DNA of 64,000 nucleotides from Algoriphagus sp. CAU 1675 (GTDB lineage Bacteria; Bacteroidota; Bacteroidia; Cytophagales; Cyclobacteriaceae). How positions within the stretch are numbered: the first letter of the stretch is position 1; each line of letters starts with the position of its first letter. The translations under genes were made by a program, and so were the position numbers. Shown in pieces: positions 51,331 to 59,500 of the stretch. The notes beneath the pieces are model-generated. The model did not search any database. It was not told the origin of the DNA and saw only the letters and a list, made by a program, of their open reading frames with translations. Location of the stretch: positions 310,001-374,000 of the forward strand of contig NZ_JARHUI010000004.1 in NCBI RefSeq assembly GCF_029222925.1, read 5' to 3'.

Positions 51331-52590
51331 TTAGTCTTTGGTTAATATTGGGGCAAGTACTTCTTTTTTTCCATCAATGTCTTTAGGAATTGGCAAACCC
51401 AAAATTTCACAAATCAAGGTATAGATATGCACGTTCTTAAAAGGAGGAATCGTCAAACCTGCTTTGATCTGTGGACCATTTGCATAGAAAATCCCCTGCA
51501 TCTCTTCGTAATCCGGGCTGTATCCATGCTCCCCAAACACATCGGTTTTATTCATGGCCGACCGGTTTTGATAGCGGAACAATCCACGCTGATCGGCCAG
51601 ATAATATCCCAAGTCTGGAAGAATCAACAAGTCTCCCATCAAGTCAGCATGCTGACTCAAATCCCGATAGTATTCCCCTTCTTGCACATCCACTACCTTA
51701 AAATTCTCCCCACTAGAGCCAATAATCCGGATTGCTTCCTCTTTGGAGTTTTGATCTTTCAAATAAACATGGGCCAAGGCTCCTGAATTGACTACTCGAG
51801 CATCAATTCCTTCCGTAAGCTGGTCCAAATTAATGAGTTGGTTTTTGGGGACATCCGCCATTCCATGATCGGAAACAATAATTACATTGACATCCAAATC
51901 CAGAGATTTCAAGCCCTCGAATAAGGCACCCAATTCATGGTCAAGTTGGGTGAGTGTTTTGGAGAGTTTCTCTTCATTCCCAGGTCCATAGCCATGTCCC
52001 ACATCATCCATATCTGAAAAATAGAGTGTAATCATTCTAGGTCGATCAGGCTTTGGGAGCTGAAGCCATTCAAACACCTTGGAAATTCGGGTCAAATTTG
52101 AAACAGTTCCATCATAATCATAATAATAAGATGGGCGTATTCCCTGAATATCCGCCTCCGAACCCACAAAGAAATAACTGGCTGCCTTCATTCCATTTTG
52201 CTCTGCCAATACCCAAATTGGAGTTCCTCCATACCAAGAACCATCCGTGACTACTTCCCTATTGCTAATGGCATAGGTTTGGTCTTTTTGGGGATTGTAA
52301 AAAGAATTATCGACCAGACCATGGTGTTCTGGAAGCATCCCTGTGGCAATCGTATAATGATTTGGGAATGTTTTGCTTGGAAAGGAAGGAATCAGACCTT
52401 CTGCTGCTGTCCCCTTTTGGATAAAGCGACTGAGGTTTTCGGGATGAAATCTTTCTACATAGTCATACCGAAACCCATCCAATGAAATCAAAATCACATA
52501 GGTTTCTTTCTCTGCGGAGTCATTAGAGTTTTGCCCAATTGAGGCAAAAGGCAAAAGGAGAATGAACAGGCTAAAAAGGTAGCGGGACAT
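51331..52590 (-). CDS. Exported ectonucleotide pyrophosphatase/phosphodiesterase-type enzyme (alkaline phosphatase superfamily)
   Basis: 419 residues from ATG 52590, with signal peptide MSRYLFSLFILLLPFASIGQ. The metal/nucleophile site of the NPP family is clear: ISLDGFRYDYV (first aspartate), nucleophile threonine in FPSKTFPNHYTIATG, LYFSDMDDVGHGYGP (Asp and His), VSDHGMADV (Asp-His) and the final histidine in GEHGYSP. NPP enzymes cleave phosphodiesters of nucleotides or phospholipid head groups in the periplasm; substrate unknown. It is divergent from the GH144 gene and followed by the truncated-hemoglobin gene. TTG 52596 is an alternative start. Confidence 0.92.
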   Translation of the reverse strand: MSRYLFSLFILLLPFASIGQNSNDSAEKETYVILISLDGFRYDYVERFHPENLSRFIQKGTAAEGLIPSFPSKTFPNHYTIATGMLPEHHGLVDNSFYNPQKDQTYAISNREVVTDGSWYGGTPIWVLAEQNGMKAASYFFVGSEADIQGIRPSYYYDYDGTVSNLTRISKVFEWLQLPKPDRPRMITLYFSDMDDVGHGYGPGNEEKLSKTLTQLDHELGALFEGLKSLDLDVNVIIVSDHGMADVPKNQLINLDQLTEGIDARVVNSGALAHVYLKDQNSKEEAIRIIGSSGENFKVVDVQEGEYYRDLSQHADLMGDLLILPDLGYYLADQRGLFRYQNRSAMNKTDVFGEHGYSPDYEEMQGIFYANGPQIKAGLTIPPFKNVHIYTLICEILGLPIPKDIDGKKEVLAPILTKD

Positions 52591-52698
52591 AATCAAAATT
52601 TTATTTAATAAAGGTAAGTTTCCTTTTTCCTCAAGGCAATTGATCTAAGAATGAAAGTTTAACTTCGTCCAATAGATTTGGGGAAGAGTCACTTTTCC

Positions 52699-52717
52699 TA
52701 CAGCTAAAAAAGCTGTA
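52699..52717. promoter_or_regulatory. 19-bp palindrome upstream of the GH144 gene, operator-like
   Basis: TACAGCT (52699-52705) and AGCTGTA (52711-52717) flank AAAAA. It occupies the -33 region of the promoter whose -7 box TATTTTTG is at 52725-52732, the usual place for a repressor or activator site. Confidence 0.55.
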
Positions 52718-52724
52718 TTTCACT

Positions 52725-52732
52725 TATTTTTG
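52725..52732 (+). promoter_or_regulatory. -7 box of the GH144 gene
   Basis: TATTTTTG matches TAnnTTTG and lies 31 bp before the ATG. There is no TTG at the -33 distance; the palindrome lies there instead, suggesting activator-dependent transcription. Confidence 0.5.
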
Positions 52733-52763
52733 ATTTAATTCAAAAAACCCAAAAATCCATCCA

Positions 52764-54125
52764 ATGCGCTTCCTGTTCCTTTATTTGATTCCGCTCTTTC
52801 TGATTTCTGCCTGCAATACTGAAAAAAGCGAATTGTCCACCGAAATCGGAATTGATCCCAATCAGGTTCAGTTGAGCGATGAGCAATTACTCGACACGGT
52901 CCAGTATTACACCTTCCTCTATTTCTGGGAAGGAGCGGAACCCAACTCCGGAATGGCGCCCGAACGAATTCACATGGATGGCATTTACCCAGACAATGAC
53001 CAACACATCATCACTACCGGTGGTACAGGAATGGGCTTGATAGGAATCTTGGGAGCAATTGAACGGGGATGGATCACAAAGGAACAAGCCTTATCACGCT
53101 TTGAAAAAATGGTGAGCTTTCTGGAAACAGCGGATCGCTTTCATGGCATTTGGCCTCATTGGCTGGATGGTCAAACCGGAAAGGTCAAACCTTTCAGTCA
53201 AAAGGACGATGGAGCTGATTTGGTTGAGTCTGCATTTCTGATGCAAGGTCTTTTGGCCGTGAGAGAGTATTTCAAAAATGGGAATGAAGTGGAACAGGCA
53301 CTCGCCAATAGAATCGACACCCTTTGGAAGGAGATGGACTGGAGTTGGCATACCAAAAATGGTGAAAATGTACTTTATTGGCATTGGTCCCCAAATTTCG
53401 GTTGGGATATGAACTTTCCATTGGAAGGATACAATGAATGTCTGATCACCTACGTTTTAGCAGCTTCCTCTCCCTCCCACAGCATTGAAGCGGATGCCTA
53501 TCATCAAGGTTGGGCTAGAAACGGAGGGATAGTCTCAGCCAAAGCAGGTGGGTATGGATATCCTTTACAACTCAAACACAATGGTGCCGAAGAGTTGGGA
53601 GGCCCTTTATTTTGGGCGCATTACTCCTATTTAGGCCTGAATCCAAAAGGCCTGAAAGACCGCTATGCTGACTATTGGGAAGAAAACCAAAACCAAACAT
53701 TGATCAACAGAGCTTGGTGCATTGACAATCCAGGCAATTTCCAGGGATATGGGGAAAACCTCTGGGGTCTCACTGCCTCCTATTCCATCAATTTCTACAA
53801 TGCACACCGCCCGGGAAATGACACAGGTGTTATCTCTCCTACTGCGGCAGTTTCTTCTATCGTTTACACTCCTGAGGAGTCTATGAAAGTCATCCGAAAT
53901 CTCTATGAAAACTATGGAGAAAAGGTATTCGGACCCTATGGGTTTTATGACGCTTTAAGTCCCCAGCATGACTATTTTCCCAAGCAATATTTAGCTATTG
54001 ATCAGGGTCCAATGGTGACCATGATTGAAAATTACAGAAGCGGGCTGGGCTGGAAACTGTTTATGAATGCTCCTGAAATCAAGGAAGGCCTTCAAAAATT
54101 GGGCTTTGAGTTTCAAGTTCCTTAA
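52764..54125 (+). CDS. GH144-type endo-beta-1,2-glucanase lipoprotein (glucoamylase-like (alpha/alpha)6 domain)
   Basis: 453 residues with lipobox ISAC (Cys17), so anchored in a membrane. The whole mature part is the glucoamylase-like family: YYTFLYFWEGAEPNSGMAPER, TTGGTGMGLIGILGAIERGWI, FHGIWPHWLDGQTGKV, DLVESAFLMQGLLAVREYF, LYWHWSPNFGWDMNFPLEGYNE, and GGPLFWAHYSYLGLNPKGLKDRYADY near the C-terminus. Characterised members cut beta-1,2-glucans; the Bacteroidota lipoprotein form is usually the periplasmic or surface enzyme of that pathway. No beta-glucosidase or SusCD pair is adjacent, so the substrate is inferred from family alone. Confidence 0.87.
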   Translation: MRFLFLYLIPLFLISACNTEKSELSTEIGIDPNQVQLSDEQLLDTVQYYTFLYFWEGAEPNSGMAPERIHMDGIYPDNDQHIITTGGTGMGLIGILGAIERGWITKEQALSRFEKMVSFLETADRFHGIWPHWLDGQTGKVKPFSQKDDGADLVESAFLMQGLLAVREYFKNGNEVEQALANRIDTLWKEMDWSWHTKNGENVLYWHWSPNFGWDMNFPLEGYNECLITYVLAASSPSHSIEADAYHQGWARNGGIVSAKAGGYGYPLQLKHNGAEELGGPLFWAHYSYLGLNPKGLKDRYADYWEENQNQTLINRAWCIDNPGNFQGYGENLWGLTASYSINFYNAHRPGNDTGVISPTAAVSSIVYTPEESMKVIRNLYENYGEKVFGPYGFYDALSPQHDYFPKQYLAIDQGPMVTMIENYRSGLGWKLFMNAPEIKEGLQKLGFEFQVP

Positions 54126-54144
54126 AAAGTTTTCTTCAGGTCCA

Positions 54145-54660
54145 TTATACGTCAATCCTCATCAACCAATCTGTCTGAATCTCATCTCCGAAGGGAAAAG
54201 GATGTTCTCCGAATTTTCGTAGGCCATTCTTTTCATAAAATCGAATTGCCCGAGCATTGTGCTCCCATACCCCTAGCCAAACATATTTCTTATGATGTTG
54301 TCTGGCTACATCAAGTGCACTTTCCATTAAGGCCTTTCCAACTCCTGTTCCCAAATAATCTTCCAAAATATACAAACGGGCGATTTCAAGACTTTCAGGA
54401 TCATGAATATCCGTCTGAGCAGGCACAAAATTGACCTTACAATACCCAGCAATCTTCCCCGCGATTTTCAAAATCAAAAATAAGGAAAACGGGTTGGCCA
54501 TTTCCTTTTCAAACGCTTCCTCTGTAAAAGCTTCCTCCATATACGCCCGGACATTCTCAGGCTTATTGCCCTCAGTAAAAGCCTGTACAAAAGCTGCTCT
54601 GGCCACCTCTACCAACTCCTTTAAATCGGACTTTTCAGCCACCGAAATAGTATACTCCAT
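54145..54660 (-). CDS. GNAT-family N-acetyltransferase
   Basis: 171 residues with GNAT features: LFLILKIAGKIAGYCKVNF, LEIARLYILEDYLGTGVGKALMESALDVA (acetyl-CoA loop, GTGVGKAL) and YVWLGVWEHNARAIRFYEKNGLRKFG. This combination (YxxGxGxGKALME, then WLGVWExNxRAIxFYxKxGF) is typical of PaiA/SAT-like small-molecule acetyltransferases. Substrate unknown. It starts 3 bp after the unknown exported-protein gene upstream and is convergent with the GH144 gene, 19 bp away. Confidence 0.88.
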   Translation of the reverse strand: MEYTISVAEKSDLKELVEVARAAFVQAFTEGNKPENVRAYMEEAFTEEAFEKEMANPFSLFLILKIAGKIAGYCKVNFVPAQTDIHDPESLEIARLYILEDYLGTGVGKALMESALDVARQHHKKYVWLGVWEHNARAIRFYEKNGLRKFGEHPFPFGDEIQTDWLMRIDV

Positions 54661-54663
54661 GTA

Positions 54664-55278
54664 TTACTTTGATGATTTATTCAAAATTTTCAGGGCCACA
54701 TCAATCTGGGAGTCCGGAAATTCTCCCAAAATCGCCCTGTACTCCCCGCTGGGATGAATCACTACAAAACTCCTGCAGGGATAAGGATATTTAAAAAACT
54801 CCTTCTCGAATATCCCCTCCGGGTCCTCCTGCCACTCCATGATTCCTTTATACTTTTCCAATCCATGGGGATTCTTAAAAAGATAAACCGGTTCAACAGC
54901 ATTTCTCTTTTCAGTCCATTTCAACAAACTTTGATGACTCTTTTTTAGGAAAGAGGGTTTGATATGTTGTCCTGTGGAATTGCATTCATCTTTTCCGGGA
55001 TAAAATATAACCACCAAGGATTTCCCATTAACTAATGCGGACTGCATCCCGGTCTTTTCATAAAAAATCTCGGGATCTACCTTTCCAAAAGGCATCCTGT
55101 AAACAATGATTTTCTCTCCCGGGTTTTCGCCCGGAACTCCAAAATAAGGCCCCTCTATGATTTTCTTTTCAAAAGCCTCTCTTCCAATGACTCTTCCTAA
55201 TTCATCCTTATAAACAGTTTGTGAATATGCACCGGTTACACTGATTACAAGGAAAAAAAAGAGTATTGGAAACTTCAT
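54664..55278 (-). CDS. Exported protein of unknown function, possibly thioredoxin-like
   Basis: 204 residues starting with signal peptide MKFPILFFFLVISVTGAYSQ. I do not recognise the family. The middle reads KSLVVIFYPGKDECNS, a strand followed by a PGKxxC pattern as in thioredoxin-like proteins, and the C-terminal SFVVIHPSGEYRAILGEF fits the later strands of such a fold, but the CxxC is absent. Two cysteines (in DECNS and YPCRSF) could pair. It is followed after 3 bp by the GNAT gene and may be co-transcribed. I reject an assignment to DUF4174. Confidence 0.6.
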   Translation of the reverse strand: MKFPILFFFLVISVTGAYSQTVYKDELGRVIGREAFEKKIIEGPYFGVPGENPGEKIIVYRMPFGKVDPEIFYEKTGMQSALVNGKSLVVIFYPGKDECNSTGQHIKPSFLKKSHQSLLKWTEKRNAVEPVYLFKNPHGLEKYKGIMEWQEDPEGIFEKEFFKYPYPCRSFVVIHPSGEYRAILGEFPDSQIDVALKILNKSSK

Positions 55279-55381
55279 TGGTTTGACTTTTCCGCAAGGT
55301 AATTAAGAGAGGATTGAGTTAGAAGAACTTGGGCAGTTCCTGCTAAAAAAACCTTCCTGCTCTCATTCGATCAGCCACAAA

Positions 55382-55406
55382 AAAGCCTCCCAGAAGGAGG
55401 CTTTTA
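55382..55406 (-). terminator. Terminator of the metal-efflux operon
   Basis: AAAAGCCTCC (55382-55391) and GGAGGCTTTT (55397-55406) form a perfect 10-bp stem with a 5-nt loop. On the minus strand it lies 20 bp after the adaptor-gene stop and is followed by TTGTGG, with the stem's own T4 extending to T6. Confidence 0.85.
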
Positions 55407-55425
55407 AAAACTGCTCAATGATCTT

Positions 55426-56577
55426 TTAAAGGAGATTAAATCCGCCCTTTAATAGAATCAGAGAATTTTCATTGATTCCCGAACCTGGAAGAATCTCCAT
55501 TTTCTCTGAGGTTTTTCTGCCGACCTGAACTGGAACGGCCTCAATTTCATAACCTCCTTCGATTTTTCTTTTTTGAACGATTACCTGATAGCCCTCTTCG
55601 GTTTCGATTACAGCTGTGACTGGAAGGGACCATCCTTCTTTGGGATCCAAGGCAATGGAAGCTTCCACAAACATACCCGGCACGACCTTGCCTTCTACTG
55701 TCTTTTCATCAAAATCACCATGTACTTTTACAACCCGCTGCTCATTTACAGACTGGCTGATGAGGTGGACCTCTGCTACATGTTTTTCTTGGGGAGAATC
55801 AGGTAGATTAAATGTGATTTTTTGTCCCTGTCTGAGGTTAATGGCATCCTTTTCAAACACACTCAATTCCAAATGCATACGTTCCCTGTTGATGAGGGTA
55901 ACCGCCTTGCCAGAGGCCGGCACAAACTGACCCGGAACCACATGTACCATATCCACAAATCCCGAAACCGGGGAAAGTACAGGGACTCTCGTACGGATAG
56001 ACTCAGCTCTTAATTCATCGGTATTAATGTTGATCAAATTCAATTGTTTTTTCAAACTTTCGGTTTTGGCAAGCATGGCCTGATAATCCGCTTCAGCCTT
56101 CAGGTAATTTTTTTCAGCTGCAATTTGCTCATTGAAAAGCGTCTTTTGCCTTTCAAAATCTGCTTTCAGGTAATCAAGCTGGCTTTTTGCTTCCAAAAAA
56201 TCCTGCTGTAATTTGATAATATCCGGGTTTTCCAAGTAGAACAGGACCTCTCCTTTTTTTACTGGCTTACCTTCGATCAATTTCAGTCCAACCACATAGC
56301 CCCCGAAATAAACGGAGACTTCCTGAAGGCCTTCTACAGGAACCTGTATCATTCCCTGTACAGGTAAATCCTCGGCAAATACATCATCCATCACATGTCC
56401 CCACTCCATTTTCATCGTTGCAAACTGTGCATCGGTCAGGATCATTTCAGTATCCGCTCCAGTTCCGACCTCAATTGCACCGGATTCATCATTGGCCGTT
56501 TTACCACAATTGGTCAAAAGTATGATCAGTCCTAGGAAAAGTAGGCTAGTTATTTTGTTTGAATTTTTCGCTTCCAT
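55426..56577 (-). CDS. czcB: RND efflux periplasmic adaptor (CzcB/CusB family)
   Basis: 383 residues, a lipoprotein (lipobox LLTNC, Cys24), bridging the inner-membrane pump and the outer-membrane channel. After the lipid anchor come a barrel/lipoyl start (VPVEGLQEVSVYFGGYVVGLKLIEGKPVKKGEVLFYLENPD), a coiled-coil hairpin (DFLEAKSQLDYLKADFERQKTLF, YLKAEADYQAMLAKTESLKKQL), the second lipoyl half (VLSPVSGFVDMVHVVPGQFV) and the beta-barrel domain. Its ATG overlaps the czcA stop by one base. No histidine-rich N-terminal metal-binding extension is present. It is the last gene of the operon. Confidence 0.92.
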   Translation of the reverse strand: MEAKNSNKITSLLFLGLIILLTNCGKTANDESGAIEVGTGADTEMILTDAQFATMKMEWGHVMDDVFAEDLPVQGMIQVPVEGLQEVSVYFGGYVVGLKLIEGKPVKKGEVLFYLENPDIIKLQQDFLEAKSQLDYLKADFERQKTLFNEQIAAEKNYLKAEADYQAMLAKTESLKKQLNLININTDELRAESIRTRVPVLSPVSGFVDMVHVVPGQFVPASGKAVTLINRERMHLELSVFEKDAINLRQGQKITFNLPDSPQEKHVAEVHLISQSVNEQRVVKVHGDFDEKTVEGKVVPGMFVEASIALDPKEGWSLPVTAVIETEEGYQVIVQKRKIEGGYEIEAVPVQVGRKTSEKMEILPGSGINENSLILLKGGFNLL

Positions 56578-59500
56578 CAGTTGATCAGGTAGTTAATTTC
56601 TAAGATAGTAAGTTGATAAGAGTGTCTGCTTTGTAAATATTGAAGGGTGATAGAACGTGAGTTTTCTATCAGTTGAACGAATTGAAGAAAGTCGATTTCA
56701 CCTTCCTGGAAAGAGCGCCTGGCCTGCTCCATTAATTTGGCGGAAAGCTCCTTTCCTTCTTCTTCGTAGTAGGAAATCACCTTTTGGTTTTGAGCCAGCT
56801 GATATTGAAGCTGTTGGTATCTGTTTTCCAGTTGATTTCTATAGTGTTCTCCTTCAAGCTCTAATTGCTGTTGATCCAAATTCGCCGCTCTGGCTTGGGA
56901 TTTTTGTGCACCAAAAAACAATGGAATAGACATCCCCGCCTGAAATCCCGGGTATACCTGAGCATTGGGTCCGGGGTTGGTTCCTCTGAACAAATCCAAA
57001 TGAAGGTCTGGGAGGAGCTTCCGTCTTTCTACCTGAACTTGGTGCTCTGCCCGTTGAATGGAATTTTCGAGATACATGACTCCCGGGTGGGTATCCAAGT
57101 TTTCTGAAAACTCAGGAACAAGTTCAAGCTCTTCCTCTGATAGTACCAGATCATTTTCAGTATTCAGCAATAATTTCAACTGTTCCAGCGCGACGCTTGC
57201 CTGCTGGCTGGCCTCATCTTTTTTGAGGGCAATTTCTCTTTGTTTGCTGTCTGCGGTCAATTTCTCAAGATAATTGCTTTCTCCGGTCTCAAACCTTCTT
57301 TGGGAAGCTTTGGAAAAGCTGCCATAAAGTGAATCCAGGTAAGAATAATGACTCTCGAGATTGTTCCAGTAAACTGCTGTCACAAATGCCTTGCTGACCT
57401 CTGCCCTGAGTTGTCTCAATTTCAATTCCAGGTCAGATTCCATCATCAGGGCTTGATCTTGTAGGACTTTTTTCTGTGAACTGTAGAGAGAAGGAAATGC
57501 AAAATTCTGCCTTGCTCCCCAAACTCGGTTATATACCCCGTTTTCTGCTATATCGTTTTTATCATAGCCATAATACACAGTGGTTTTCTCAAGATTGTAG
57601 CCAGCTCCTGTTCTAGCATTGGCTGCATCCAATCCCCTTGAAGCCGCTTGAATCTGAAGGTTTTGTTGTTCTGCTATCCTTAAAGCTTCCTGTAATTTCA
57701 GTGGAGCAGGACTTTCCTGAGCCATTGAAAGGCTGGAAAAACCCAAAACCAGTAACAAGCTCAGCGCAGTTTTATTGGGCACCAAAGATTTCCCTTTTCC
57801 TTTAAACAACACATACAGAACCGGTAAGACCACCAAGGTCAGTAGAGTCGCTGAAATCAGTCCCCCAACCACAACTGTGGCCAATGGTCGCTGAACTTCC
57901 GCCCCGGCAGACTGGGAAATTGCCATCGGCAAAAAGCCCAAAGCAGCAGCAGATGCGGTCAACAATACTGGACGAAGACGCTCTTTTGCCCCAATCAACA
58001 CCAATTGTCTAATGTCAGTGTATTTAGATTCCATAGATTTGAAATGCTCGATCAATACAATCCCGTTCAGTACAGCGATACCAAAAAGAGCAATAAATCC
58101 AACACCGGCAGAAATACTGAAAGGCATGTCCCTGATCCACAACAAAAGAACTCCTCCAATTGCTGAAAGTGGAATAGCTGTATAGATCATCAAGGCATCC
58201 CGGGTAGATGAGAAGGCGAAATACAACAGGAGAAAAATCAAAACCAACGCGATTGGAACGGCTATCATCAATCGGTTTCTGGCCTGTTGAAGGTTTTCAA
58301 ACTGCCCTCCATAATCAACCCTGTAGCCTTCTGGAATATTAATTTGATTGGCTATAATGGCTTGGATATCATCCACCACCGACTGCAAATCTCTGTTTCT
58401 CACATTGACCCCTACCACTATTCTTCTTTGGGTATTGTCTCTGGAGATTTTTGCAGGACCCTTGGTATAAGAAATCTTAGCCAGTTCAGACAGTGGCACA
58501 CTTCCTCCATTTGGTAACTGAATTGCAGCCTGCTCCAAGTTTCGGATATCTTTCCGATATCCCTCCTCAAACCTAACCACCAGGTCAAATTGTCTTTCAC
58601 CTTCAAACACCGTCCCTGCAGCCAAACCGGCAAAGCCCATGGTCACCACTTGGTTCAGATCTGCGATATTCAACCCATATTTGGCAATTTTGGCTCGGTT
58701 ATACTCGATCTTCATCTGAGGCAAGCCGTCCACTTTTTCAACAATAATATCAGCCGCACCTTCTACCCCCTGAATCGCTGCCTCTATTTCCTCTGCGGTA
58801 TGCAGCAATACATCCAAGTCCTCACCGAAGACCTTGATCGCCAAATCAGCACGAACCCCGGTGATCAACTCGTTAAATCTCATTTCGATTGGCTGGGTAA
58901 ACTCATAATCCAGACCCGGAATCACGTGCAAGGCTTCTTTAAATTTCTCTGCAAGTTCATCTTTGGTCTCTACTGTAGTCCACTCGCTCGGTGGATGTAA
59001 AGTCACGATCACATCCGCCTCCTCCATGGACATGGGGTCGGTGGGAATTTCTGCAGCACCAATTCGTGTCACTACCTGATTCACTTCGGGAAACTGCTTA
59101 AGAATTCGCTCAATCTCCGTCATGGTCTCTACGGTATTGGTCAAAGTTGTCCCGGTTTTAAGTACGGGTTGAATCACAAAATCGCCTTCATCAAGGGTTG
59201 GAACGAACTCTGCTCCCATACTGGAAAACAAAATAATCGCACCTACCAAAAAGCCAAAAGCCGCAGTAAGGACAATTTTTGTGTTATTCAAAGCCCAAGT
59301 AATCGTAGGCTCATAGACCTTGTTCAATTGCTTGATCAATCGAACTGAAATGTTTTTGGGCCCTTGAGGAGTGGTCTTTAGAAATATGGAAGAAACAACA
59401 GGAACATAGGTCATCCCCAAGATCATGGCCCCGATCAAGGCAAAGCTAAACACCTCAGCCATTGGCCGGAACATTTTTCCTTCTACGCCTGAAAGTGAAA

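Noticed and set aside
54664-55278. DUF4174 assignment
   Set aside because: Only a general thioredoxin-like pattern is visible; the characteristic motifs could not be matched, so it is left as unknown.
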